Of a stretch of DNA of 64,000 nt, positions 44,555 to 53,551 are shown piece after piece. The notes beneath the pieces are model-generated. The model searched no databases, was not told the DNA's origin, and saw only the letters and a list, made by a program, of their open reading frames with translations. A program made the position numbers and the translations under genes. The DNA is taken from NCBI GenBank assembly GCA_023423795.1, contig JAFAEX010000248.1, positions 1 through 64,000 on the forward strand, in the 5' to 3' direction. Every line of letters starts with the position of its first letter. Position 1 is the stretch's first letter. Source of the stretch: Chloroflexota bacterium. GTDB lineage: Bacteria; Chloroflexota; Chloroflexia; Thermomicrobiales; UBA6265.

Positions 44555-45294
44555 CGCACCGGATAACCGAGCGAGGCGATCAGGTCGCCGTGCGCCTCCC
44601 GCATGATCCGCAGGTGCTCCTCGCCCAACCGCGCCCGCGATTCGCCGACCGACCCGCGCCGCACCGTCCGCGCGAGGTTCCGGTTGCGCTGCTTGACGTT
44701 CTCCAGCAGGCAGAAGTCGAGCGCGGCGGCGACGCGCTCGGGCGAAGCCGGCTCGAGCCGGGAGGTGAGCCGCGTCAATTCGCCCATCGGGTCCGCGTGC
44801 AGGTCCTCGAAGCGAACGACCTCGCAGCGCCCGCTGTGCAGCCAGCCGGCCGCCCGCTGGAGGATCGGACCGTACCCGTCGCGCAGGTAGGCGAGGACCT
44901 CTCGATCATCGACCGCCCTGCCCAGCATCACGTGCCGCGGGCGCTCCTCCGCCTGATGATTTGCGCCGTCGCGCCGCGCGAGATTGGCGTAGCGGCTCTG
45001 GACCCACTCGTAGTACGAAACGAACGCATCGTACGGATCGCGCACCACCGTGACGACGTGGGCCGGCAGCGACTCGAGTTGGCCGATCAACCGCCGGTTG
45101 TAGCGGGCGTGCATGTGGAAGATCGACCCGTCGGGGAAGTCGCCCGCGTCCACATCGGCGGCGAACTCGCGCCGGGAGCGCGACGGCTTGTCCGACCCGG
45201 CCCGGTGCTCCAGCCCGTACACACTGCCCAGCAGGCAGCGCACCCAGTGGTTGCCGAACCTCGGCGGCGAGGCCACGATGATTCGCACGGCCAT
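44551..45294 (-). CDS. Sulfotransferase-like protein
   Basis: This 247-residue protein has an N-terminal VASPPRFGNHWVRCLLG resembling the PAPS 5'-phosphosulfate loop, and VVRDPYDAFVSYYEW matching the 3'-phosphate motif (R-D-P-x-D-x-x-x-S). It probably moves a sulfate group from PAPS to a sugar, lipid or small molecule. The ATG at 45294 is chosen over a longer frame. It overlaps the aldolase promoter region. Confidence 0.75.
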   Translation of the reverse strand: MAVRIIVASPPRFGNHWVRCLLGSVYGLEHRAGSDKPSRSRREFAADVDAGDFPDGSIFHMHARYNRRLIGQLESLPAHVVTVVRDPYDAFVSYYEWVQSRYANLARRDGANHQAEERPRHVMLGRAVDDREVLAYLRDGYGPILQRAAGWLHSGRCEVVRFEDLHADPMGELTRLTSRLEPASPERVAAALDFCLLENVKQRNRNLARTVRRGSVGESRARLGEEHLRIMREAHGDLIASLGYPVR

Positions 45295-45385
45295 ATTCCC
45301 CGGCGGCGTTGGCCGCGCTCGTCCATGCCGAATCCACGATCGTTGCGGGCCGGCATTGTGCCACACCGCGCGATGGGGCAGCGCC

Positions 45386-46429
45386 TCAGTCGAGCCGGAT
45401 CTCGCGGCCCTCGGCGGCGGAGCGGACGATCGCCTCGGCCACCCGCATGCCCGCCAGCGCCTCGGCCGCCGACGCGACCGGCGACTCGGCCCCGCTCCGC
45501 ACGCGCTCCAGAAAGTGGCGGTCCTCCTCGCGGATCGCGCCGCCGATGGAGCCCGCGACCTCGGGCCAGAGCCCGGCGTCGGGCAGGAACGTGACCTCGG
45601 GACCCCACGAGGCGATGCCGCCGGCGAGGGCCATCACCCGGCCGGTGCGCTCGGTCCCGATGACCTCAAGTTCCGCGTCGATGGTCCCGCGCCAGTCCGG
45701 GGTGTACACCGTGGCCGGCGCGCCGTCCGGCACGAACCAACTGGTCTCCACGATCCCGACCGCGCCCGACGCGAACTGGAGCAGCGCCCAGCAGGCGTCC
45801 GGGTAGGTCATCCCGGAGTAGTTGCGCTCGAGGGCGTAGACGGCGGTGCAGGGGGACGCCGCCAGCCACAGCAGCAGGTCGATATCGTGGATGCTCGTTT
45901 CGTAGACCGGGTGGGCGCGGTCGCCGTAGGTCGGGAACCACGACCGCGACACGTTGCGCTTCACGCGCAGGGAGACGAGGTCGCCGTAGGCCCCGGCCAG
46001 CACCTCGGCGCGCAGCATCGCGTGCCGGGTCTCGAACCGCAGCAGGAACCCGACCTGCACCGGAACCCCGGCCGCGTCGGCAGCGGCGAGGATCGCCTCC
46101 CCCTCGGCGTAGGTCGTCGCCAGCGGTTTTTCGAGGAAGAGCGGCAGCCCGGCCCGCAGCACGGTTTGCGCCTGCTGCGCGTGGAGGTCTTCCGGCGTCA
46201 CCAGCCAGACGGCATCCAGCCCGCCCGCGGCGAGCATGTCGTCGAGGGAGGCGTGGCGGCCGGGCACGCCGTGGCGGTCGGCCACCTCGGCTACCTGCGC
46301 CGGATCGGGGTCGCAGATCGCGACCAGGGTAGCTCCCGCCAGTTCCGCCAGCACCGCCGCGTGGAGTTTCCCGAACCGCCCAAGTCCCGCCAGCCCGACC
46401 CGCACCTCGCCCCTCGCCGCGCCGCCCAC
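45386..46429 (-). CDS. Gfo/Idh/MocA-family NAD(P)-dependent dehydrogenase
   Basis: The 347-residue protein has the Rossmann motif VGLAGLGRFGKLHA at the N-terminus, the catalytic lysine in LFLEKPLA, and ETSIHDIDLLLWL in the C-terminal domain. This is typical of myo-inositol or sugar dehydrogenases. GGGAGGAGG precedes the GTG start. Substrate is unknown. Confidence 0.87.
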   Translation of the reverse strand: MGGAARGEVRVGLAGLGRFGKLHAAVLAELAGATLVAICDPDPAQVAEVADRHGVPGRHASLDDMLAAGGLDAVWLVTPEDLHAQQAQTVLRAGLPLFLEKPLATTYAEGEAILAAADAAGVPVQVGFLLRFETRHAMLRAEVLAGAYGDLVSLRVKRNVSRSWFPTYGDRAHPVYETSIHDIDLLLWLAASPCTAVYALERNYSGMTYPDACWALLQFASGAVGIVETSWFVPDGAPATVYTPDWRGTIDAELEVIGTERTGRVMALAGGIASWGPEVTFLPDAGLWPEVAGSIGGAIREEDRHFLERVRSGAESPVASAAEALAGMRVAEAIVRSAAEGREIRLD

Positions 46430-46570
46430 GTCGCCTCCTCCCGATTCGATCCGGATTCGCCTTCCGGCCGCGCAGTCTATCGCCCGGCCGCCCTCGCCCG
46501 CACGCGCACCCGACGGACGCCCCGGCGCCGTTCCTCATCTGGGCGCACCGAAACGCGCCCGAAGGGGTGC

Positions 46571-46576
46571 GCCGCT
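46571..46576 (+). promoter_or_regulatory. Possible -10 box (TATACT) for the MFS-nagZ pair
   Basis: TATACT lies about 70 bases before the MFS start. The -35 region is poor. Confidence 0.4.
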
Positions 46577-46646
46577 ATACTGCCGCGACGATTCCGCCGC
46601 CGCCCCTGCCAGCGGCGGGCTTCTTCCGGGCGAGAGCGCGCGCTGC

Positions 46647-48065
46647 ATGGGAACCTACCTGCGCCAGGTGCGGTCGTACCGGCGCGACACGAAACTCTTC
46701 TTCGTCTACAACCTGCTGGCTTTCGTCGGCTGGGGGGTCTTTCAACTCATCTTCAACCTGTACCTCGCCGAACTCGGTTTGCGCGAGGACGACATGGGCC
46801 TGTTCAGCGCGGCCCAAACCTTGGTCATGGCCGGGGCCGCCGCGTCGATGGGTCCGGTCATCGGCCGCTTCGGCATCTGGAAGGTGATGACCGGCGGACT
46901 CGGCATCATGCTTCTGACGTCGTTCGGCCTCGCCTGGGCGACGCACCCGGCAATGCTGCTGGCGCTGTCGGCCGTGTCCGGACTCGGCCTCGCCTACCTG
47001 TTCACCAGCACGATGCCGTTCATCATCGAGTGGACGCCCCGGCTCGACCGCCAACTCGTCTCCACCCTCGCGTTCGCGGTGATCGGCCTGTCCGGCACGC
47101 TCGGCTCGCTGCTCGGCGGGTTCCTGCCGCGGCTGCTCAGCGGGCTGGACCCGCTCTGGGCCTACCGCTGGACGCTCGTCGCCGGCACCGCGATGGCCGC
47201 TACCGCCATCGTGCCGTTGCTGCGGATGGGATCGGCCCGCGAGGGTAAGGCCGAACCCGACCCGACGGCGACGCGCGAGGCCCACGACGCGGCCGGACGC
47301 CGCCAGGTACGATCCGACGTGCTGGTGTTCGTCCTGATCGGCGGCCTGATGGCCGTCGGCGCCGGGATGGTCATCCCCTTCTACAACGTCTACCTCGCCT
47401 CGCTCGGGGCCGATGCCGGACAGATCGGGCTCGTGTTCGCGCTGGCCGGGCTGGGCGCCGCGACCATCGGGCTGGCGGCCCCGGTGATCGCGCGGCGATG
47501 GGGCGCGCTCGCCGGAGTGGCCATCGTCCGCCTGGCGGGACTGCCGCTCTACGCGGTGCTGCTCTTCTCGCCGACGCTGCCGGTGGCGATCCTCGCCCAC
47601 ATTGTGCGCCAGACCTCGATCAGCATGGCTTGGCCGATCGACTCGACGTTCATCTCGGAAGTGCTACCGCCCCGCGCCCGGGCCAGCGTCTTCGGCCTGC
47701 GCTCGGCGGCGTGGAACCTCACCTGGGCCGGCGCGAGCCTCGTCGGCGGCAACCTGATCGTCCGCGCCGGGTATGCGCCGGCGTTCGTGGCGATGATCGT
47801 CTTCACCGCCGCCTCGATGGCGCTGTTCGTGGCCTATTACGCCCGGCATCCCCGCGTGAAATCCGGCGACCTCTCCAGCGCGTTGCCGCCCCGCCGCGCC
47901 GTCGTTCGAGCCGTCGCGCTGGACGCCGCCGAGGAGCCGCCGGCCGGGGCCGCCGACGGGCGCCAGCCTGCGGGAACAGAGAACGCCGATCCGGCGGCCG
48001 CGCGCGTGCCGAACGACCATCGGTCGCCGGGCACGGATGACTCCGGGAAAGGGACCCCGCAATGA
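46647..48065 (+). CDS. MFS transporter
   Basis: The 472-residue protein has two sets of six membrane helices with a charged central loop near residues 195-225, and a hydrophilic C-terminal tail of about 60 residues. VIPFYNVYLASLGADAGQIG is typical of sugar- or drug-type MFS proteins. It overlaps the downstream GH3 gene by four bases. Given that coupling, uptake of amino sugars or muropeptides is possible. Confidence 0.8.
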   Translation: MGTYLRQVRSYRRDTKLFFVYNLLAFVGWGVFQLIFNLYLAELGLREDDMGLFSAAQTLVMAGAAASMGPVIGRFGIWKVMTGGLGIMLLTSFGLAWATHPAMLLALSAVSGLGLAYLFTSTMPFIIEWTPRLDRQLVSTLAFAVIGLSGTLGSLLGGFLPRLLSGLDPLWAYRWTLVAGTAMAATAIVPLLRMGSAREGKAEPDPTATREAHDAAGRRQVRSDVLVFVLIGGLMAVGAGMVIPFYNVYLASLGADAGQIGLVFALAGLGAATIGLAAPVIARRWGALAGVAIVRLAGLPLYAVLLFSPTLPVAILAHIVRQTSISMAWPIDSTFISEVLPPRARASVFGLRSAAWNLTWAGASLVGGNLIVRAGYAPAFVAMIVFTAASMALFVAYYARHPRVKSGDLSSALPPRRAVVRAVALDAAEEPPAGAADGRQPAGTENADPAAARVPNDHRSPGTDDSGKGTPQ

Positions 48066-49192
48066 CGTTCGTCCGCACCCGCCGTTCCGGCGCCGTCGAT
48101 CGCCGCCGATTCCTCGGGGCCATCGCCGCGTCTGCCGCGGGTTTGGCCGATACCCGACCCACCGTCGCCCTCCAGCAGCCGGCTTCCCTTCAGGACAATC
48201 CCGAGATCGACGCCCGGCTGGCGGCGATGCCGGCCACCGAACGGGTCGCGCAACTGTTCACCGTCCCCGTCGCCGCCACGGTTCTGACCGCCGAGGAGGA
48301 TGCCTGGCTGCGCGCGGCGCGACCGGGCGGCGTCATCCTGACCGGGGCGAACATCGGCACGCTGGAGGAGGTCGCCGCGCTGGTCGCCGCGATCCGCGCG
48401 ACCAACCCGGGCCTGCCGCCCTTCGTCTGCGTCGATCAGGAGGGCGGCATCGTCAGCCGCGTCCCCGGCGACCCCGCCCCGGACGCGCCGACCCTAGGCA
48501 CGCTGCCGCCGGAGAAGATCGCGGGCTTCGCCGCCGAACGCGCGCGGTTCCTCGCCGGGTACGGATTCGACGTCAACTTCGCGCCGGTCGCCGACATCGC
48601 TTGGTCCCCGGACAGTTTCATGGCGGGGCGCTGCTTCGGCTCCGACCCGCGGGTGGTCGCCACTGCGGTCGCCGCCTACCTCGACGGCGTGGCGGATGGC
48701 CCGGTGCACCATTGCGCCAAGCACTTCCCCGGGCACGGCCGTCCGACGACGGATTCCCACGTCGCGTTGCCCGAGGTGCCGCTCTCCGTCGAGGAGTGGG
48801 CGGAGACGGACGGGCTGCCCTTCGCCGCAGCCGTCGCCGCCGACGTGCCGATGGTCATGCTCGGCCACCTGCGCTATCCGGCCTGGGACGACCTGCCCAC
48901 CTCGATCTCCCCCGTCGCCGTAGCGATCCTGCGTGAACGGCTCGGGTTCGCGGGCATCGTCGTCTCCGACGACCTCGGGATGGGCGCGCTCTCGGACTAC
49001 CCGGCGCTGGACGTCGTCCGGCTGGCGATCGAGGCCGGCAACGACATGCTGCTGTACGTCACCCCGGCCCTGCCGCCGTCCGACCTGATGGCGCACCTGG
49101 CCGCGCTGGTCGAGGATGGCGACATGTCCCCGGATCGGATCGACGAAAGCGCCCGGCGCATCATCGCCCTGAAACTGACGGTCGCCGGATAG
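48062..49192 (+). CDS. nagZ: Exported GH3 beta-N-acetylhexosaminidase (NagZ-like)
   Basis: The 376-residue glycoside hydrolase family 3 enzyme has a twin-arginine leader (DRRRFLGAIAASAAGL). VCVDQEGGIVSRVPG, the catalytic-loop motif CAKHFPGHGRPTTDSH and the nucleophile aspartate in VSDDLGMGAL match NagZ-type beta-hexosaminidases. These remove GlcNAc from muropeptides or chitin oligomers. The start overlaps the MFS stop (ATGA). Confidence 0.85.
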   Translation: MTFVRTRRSGAVDRRRFLGAIAASAAGLADTRPTVALQQPASLQDNPEIDARLAAMPATERVAQLFTVPVAATVLTAEEDAWLRAARPGGVILTGANIGTLEEVAALVAAIRATNPGLPPFVCVDQEGGIVSRVPGDPAPDAPTLGTLPPEKIAGFAAERARFLAGYGFDVNFAPVADIAWSPDSFMAGRCFGSDPRVVATAVAAYLDGVADGPVHHCAKHFPGHGRPTTDSHVALPEVPLSVEEWAETDGLPFAAAVAADVPMVMLGHLRYPAWDDLPTSISPVAVAILRERLGFAGIVVSDDLGMGALSDYPALDVVRLAIEAGNDMLLYVTPALPPSDLMAHLAALVEDGDMSPDRIDESARRIIALKLTVAG

Positions 49193-49240
49193 CGCACCAG
49201 ACGGTCGCCAAGCGTGGCGGCTGCTCGCTAGCGGCCCGGA

Positions 49241-50440
49241 TCAGCGTTCGCTTTCCTCGCGCTCGGCGATCAGTTCGGCCACGATCCGTTCGAGTTCATC
49301 CGGCAGGCGCGGCGCGAGGTCGCGCCCCGCCGCGGCGACCCGGTCCAGTTCCGCCGTCAGGTCGGCGATCGGCGGCAAGAGCGGGCCGACCCGGTCGCGC
49401 AGTTCCGCCCGCCACCAACCGCCGAGCCGTCGCCGCACTTTGTTGACCGAAGGGGCCTCGATTGCGCCCAACCTCGCGGCGATTTCCTCGATCTGGGGCC
49501 GGAGTTCCTTGCTGGCCAGCGGCGGGGACGCCACCTGATCGACGGCGGACCGCTGGTTCCGGATGCGCTGCACGTCGTCGTTCCAGCGCAACAGGGCGGC
49601 GAACGCGCTCTCGCCGGCCCTCATCGCCGCCCGCGCCCGGTCCTCGGCCTCGGCCACGACCGCGGCTTCGTCCACCGGCGGCCGGTCGTCGAGCAGCAGC
49701 AGGGGCTTCGTCGCGTCCAGCCAGAATCCGACGCCGGCCCGCGCCAGCCGGAAGTAGTAGAGCGCCGCCAGCATGTTCTGGTCGATGCCGACCGGCAGGT
49801 CGTCGATCCGCGCCAGCGGGACCATCGCGCCGGAGCCTTCGAGGGGCGGAAAGAAGACCGCCGGATCGGCCGGCGCAAGCGCCACCTCCTCCGACCGGAC
49901 GGTGGTGCGCACGATCCCGTGGCGCCGCCGCAGCATGAGGTGGGTCAACGGGTAGTCCGGGGAAACGAAGATGCCCGGGGCCAGCGCCGAATCCGTCTCG
50001 ATGCCGGCGAAGACCTCCGGCAGCACGTCGCGCAGGCCGAGCAGCCCGTCCACCACCTCGGGGCTGACCTGCTTCGACCGGGCCGTCTCCACCGAAAACT
50101 TGGCGTCCGCGGCCAGCAGGGCCGTCCGGCCATCGAGGTTGCCGACCAGCAGCAAGTCGGGGTTCTGCAACCCGCGTTTGCTGGCGAGCGCGGCAACGCG
50201 CGGCGTGGCATCCAGCCGGACGACGCGCTCGACGAGCAACGTGCCGCCGCCCGGGAGCGGGCACCGCGCCCCGGTCCACCGCTCGACGTGGGCCGCCGCG
50301 AGGTCCGCCCAGCGGTCACCGACGAGGTTGGACGCGCCGCCACGGTCGGCGATGCCCATCACCTCCCGGTCGAGGACGGCGGAAACGAGATCCCCACCGG
50401 GGAGCAGCGGCGAGCGGACGGGGCGGTCGCTGACGGACAT
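49241..50440 (-). CDS. Unknown protein with a possible PD-(D/E)XK nuclease motif
   Basis: The 399-residue protein is not recognised. The segment NPDLLLVG... LLAADAKFS near residues 75-100 resembles the PD...DxK active site of PD-(D/E)XK nucleases, placed on predicted beta strands. The C-terminal third is helical and charged (EEIAARLGAIEAP...ELERIVAELIAEREE). The ATG at 50440 is chosen because the upstream frame is low-complexity. It is convergent with nagZ. Confidence 0.6.
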   Translation of the reverse strand: MSVSDRPVRSPLLPGGDLVSAVLDREVMGIADRGGASNLVGDRWADLAAAHVERWTGARCPLPGGGTLLVERVVRLDATPRVAALASKRGLQNPDLLLVGNLDGRTALLAADAKFSVETARSKQVSPEVVDGLLGLRDVLPEVFAGIETDSALAPGIFVSPDYPLTHLMLRRRHGIVRTTVRSEEVALAPADPAVFFPPLEGSGAMVPLARIDDLPVGIDQNMLAALYYFRLARAGVGFWLDATKPLLLLDDRPPVDEAAVVAEAEDRARAAMRAGESAFAALLRWNDDVQRIRNQRSAVDQVASPPLASKELRPQIEEIAARLGAIEAPSVNKVRRRLGGWWRAELRDRVGPLLPPIADLTAELDRVAAAGRDLAPRLPDELERIVAELIAEREESER

Positions 50441-50666
50441 GCGGCGCGGTCGATCCTTTTCGATGCCGTTCGGCGCGGACCCGGCCGCCGCGCCATCGAT
50501 CAGCATAACAGGGCCACGGCAGTGAACGTCTGTTGATCCCTTTTTTTCGGTCGCCGACCGCTGGCGCGTGCTGGCCCTTGCACCATCGCCAGGCTCCCGT
50601 GGGAAGCGTGCAGGGGATGACGCTGAACGACGCCCGCCGGCGTGCGAACACGTTTCGGGCCGCGTG

Positions 50667-52838
50667 CTACTGGTAAGTTGCCAGCCCGGCCAGCCGCCGG
50701 GTAGCGAACCGCTTCGGCCAACCGGTCCAGGTTGCCAACGCGAGGGCGACCCCGGCGAGGACACACGCCCGCGCCGTCCAGTCGATGGCATCCGTGGCGT
50801 AACGCAATTCGACACGAGCGCCGGGCGGGATGTCGGCAATGCGCATCGTGCCGTCGGGCATGCGATCGGGCAGGAATGCACCGTCCCCTGAAGAGGCCCG
50901 CCAGCGTGGGAACCATGCGTGGCGGAGCAGCACCTCACCGCCGGACAGGGCGGTCGCGGCGATCCGGCCGTTCGCCCATGTCGCGTCCTCCCCGTTCGCG
51001 CCGCCGACGGTGAGGATGGCGGTAGGATCGGCCACGCGCCACGCCCGGTAGACGGAGCCCGGAGCGCCGCCGGGGATTTCCTCCAGCCACGGGACCGATT
51101 CGGCGGCGGCCGCGACGGCGCCGGTGGCCACCACCGCGCCGATGCCGAACCGGTCGAGGTAGTCGCGGTCCAGCGTCCGCTCAGGGTCGGGGTAGAAGTG
51201 GCCGCGGTCGAAGCGGTAGCCGGGCGTCCCGGCGAGGTCGGGCCGCCACGTCCAGAGCCAGTCGTCGTACAGGAACGGCCGGTCGCTCCACGTCGGCGCC
51301 CAGAGTTGTTCGTGCCAGGACAGCGCCGAGCCGGCCACGAGCAGGGCCGTGCCCGGCGGCGCGGCGGAATCCGCCGCCAGCACCGCGCGCTCGAGGTCCG
51401 GGAAGGACGGATCGGTCGTGCGCGTCACCGCGAACAGGCCGCGCGTCGGTGCATCGGGCGGGCCGGGCAGCGGCAGCGGGTCTCCGCCGGGGCGCAGCCA
51501 CCAGCCGAGCAGCGCGGCCCCGACGACGATGGGCGCGAGGCTGGCCGCGACGGGGAGCCACGACGGCCGCCAATCACGGTACGGCCCGTGATCCGATGCC
51601 CAAACGTTGGCGCGGTCCTGTCGCGACGCCTCCCCGGTGCTTGTGCGTCTCGCGTGCGAGGATCGCCGGGCGGAAATTTGGCTGCCGAGCCAGGTCAGCA
51701 CCATCCCGATCGCCGCCGCCGCCGACCAGACGGTTAGCAGCCGTTGCAGCGGCATCAGGCGCGTCGGTTCGAGTTGGCCGACCGGCAGCACTCCGGTCGC
51801 GACGGCCCAGGTGAGTGCCGCGTACAGCGGCAAGGCGATGGCCGCCGCACGCGTGCCGGGCCGCCCCTGCCCGAGCGGCGTCCACGCCAGCACGACCCCG
51901 GCGATGGCCGCGACGAAAACCGGCGGCGACACCGCAACGACCGAGGATTGGAGGTAGGCCGCCCAATCTTCATACGTTCCGTAGTGCTTGAACACGTACA
52001 ACCCGGAGAAGCGCGCCAGCGACACCAGCAGCGGCGCGGCCAGCAGCGCCGCCCCGAGGCCGGCGACGAGCGCCCGCGCAAGCACGGTTGGCGATCGTCC
52101 GCCGCGACCCGCCTCCCCTGCCGCTGCTCGCCCGGATGACTCCAGGGTGCAGACCACGAGCGCCGCGAGCCCGAGGACGGCCAGCCCGAATGCCGAACGC
52201 GGATTGGTCAGCACCGCCAGCGCGGCGATCGTCATCGTGAACGCGCCGTCGCGGCCCCGCCCGTCGGCCAGCCAGCGAACGAGCAACGCGAAGGCGACCA
52301 TCGCCCAGGCGGCGCCGGCGACGTTCGTGACGAGGCCCCACTGGACGAGTTCGGTGTATCCGCCGTGCCACCACGCGCCCGGCACGGCGACGTGGGCGGC
52401 CAGCGCCAGCACGGCGGTTCCGGCGGGCAGCGCGTCCCGCCGCGCGAGCAGCCAGAACGCGCACCCCGGCAGCAGCAGCACGACCCCGACCGCGACGCCG
52501 TGCGCCCACGCGACCGGCAGGGAACCCAGCGCCAGCGCCCACGCGGCGAGCGCGAGCCAGGCCGCGCCCAGCGGGTAGAACTCGGCCGGGTAGCCTTGCT
52601 GATGGTTCCCGATCCAGCGCGGGATCTCCCCGGCCGCAAGCGAGCGGCGCAGCACCTCGGCCCGCGCCGCGTGGAACGGGTGGTCCACCCCGGCCAGCGC
52701 GTTCGGCGTTCGCACCGGCCCGGCGGCCGTATCCACCGTGGCCCACGGCGCGACGAGTTGGAGCCGGATCGCCACCATCAGCGCGATCGCGGCCAGCGCC
52801 GCCAGCGCCAGGGCGGTCGCGATCCGGTCAGCGCGCAT
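50667..52838 (-). CDS. Large polytopic membrane protein (GT-C/PF10131-like)
   Basis: This protein of about 723 residues has ten or more hydrophobic helices in the first 430 residues, beginning with ATALALAALAAIALMVAI, then a large soluble C-terminal part. The early loop DHPFHAARAEVLRRSLAAGEIPRW and GYPAEFYPLGAAW resemble the acidic first loop of GT-C glycosyltransferases and the PF10131 family. It probably transfers sugars at the outer face of the membrane. The start is uncertain; a TTG at 52937 would add 33 residues. Confidence 0.7.
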   Translation of the reverse strand: MRADRIATALALAALAAIALMVAIRLQLVAPWATVDTAAGPVRTPNALAGVDHPFHAARAEVLRRSLAAGEIPRWIGNHQQGYPAEFYPLGAAWLALAAWALALGSLPVAWAHGVAVGVVLLLPGCAFWLLARRDALPAGTAVLALAAHVAVPGAWWHGGYTELVQWGLVTNVAGAAWAMVAFALLVRWLADGRGRDGAFTMTIAALAVLTNPRSAFGLAVLGLAALVVCTLESSGRAAAGEAGRGGRSPTVLARALVAGLGAALLAAPLLVSLARFSGLYVFKHYGTYEDWAAYLQSSVVAVSPPVFVAAIAGVVLAWTPLGQGRPGTRAAAIALPLYAALTWAVATGVLPVGQLEPTRLMPLQRLLTVWSAAAAIGMVLTWLGSQISARRSSHARRTSTGEASRQDRANVWASDHGPYRDWRPSWLPVAASLAPIVVGAALLGWWLRPGGDPLPLPGPPDAPTRGLFAVTRTTDPSFPDLERAVLAADSAAPPGTALLVAGSALSWHEQLWAPTWSDRPFLYDDWLWTWRPDLAGTPGYRFDRGHFYPDPERTLDRDYLDRFGIGAVVATGAVAAAAESVPWLEEIPGGAPGSVYRAWRVADPTAILTVGGANGEDATWANGRIAATALSGGEVLLRHAWFPRWRASSGDGAFLPDRMPDGTMRIADIPPGARVELRYATDAIDWTARACVLAGVALALATWTGWPKRFATRRLAGLATYQ

Positions 52839-53060
52839 GCGCGCCGTCCGGTCGTGCCGGACCGCCGCAGCCTGCCAGGCGGCGCGACGGCGGTCGATCT
52901 CCCGGAGACCCCAGACCGTAAAGGAGGTGCCGTGCAATGGCGAGTCCCGATCCCCGCAGCCGGTCGGGCGACGTGGGGATCAACGTTCGGCATGAACCGG
53001 ACGGGGCAACCGCTCGCCGCTGATACATCGGTGCTGCCGGGAATCGTGGTTCGCACGGCA

Positions 53061-53507
53061 TCATGCGCCGGTCCCAGCCGTTCCCGGAGCATCGGACGTA
53101 TCGTCGGTCCGCGCCCCGGCGGAAGGCAACGCCTGCGACTCGGCGCCGTCGTGCCCGGTCGGACCGGACGGACGCGCTGCGGAACGCTCCCGACCAACCG
53201 GGGCAAAGGCATCGCTCGCCGGAGCGGTGGCGTCTCTTTCGATCGACGCCAGCCACACGAGCACGACGCCCACGGCGACGGCTCCGATACCGCACGCCCA
53301 CGCGGCGACGCGCCAGGTGTCGTCCCATCCGGTGTTGACGAGGGCTCGGTTGGCGGCCCGCAGGATGTCGCGCACCGGCCGGTCGAAGCCCGCGCTGTCG
53401 CCCGCGCCGATCGTCACGCTCCCCCGAACCAGGAGGAGGACCGTCCATAGTCCCAGCACGGCGGCAATCGCGATGCCTGCCGCGCTGGATGCCCGTTCGC
53501 CGCGCAT
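53061..53507 (-). CDS. Small two-helix membrane protein
   Basis: The 148-residue protein has hydrophobic segments near residues 8-30 and 75-97 and a polar disordered tail rich in Gly, Ala and Ser. GGGAGGTTGTCGG before the ATG is a good ribosome site. It starts 44 bases after the glycosyltransferase-like gene upstream and may be co-transcribed. Function unknown. Confidence 0.6.
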   Translation of the reverse strand: MRGERASSAAGIAIAAVLGLWTVLLLVRGSVTIGAGDSAGFDRPVRDILRAANRALVNTGWDDTWRVAAWACGIGAVAVGVVLVWLASIERDATAPASDAFAPVGRERSAARPSGPTGHDGAESQALPSAGARTDDTSDAPGTAGTGA

Positions 53508-53551
53508 CCGACAACCTCCCGAAATCACTCCGGCACCCCTGCCGGGGCCGC

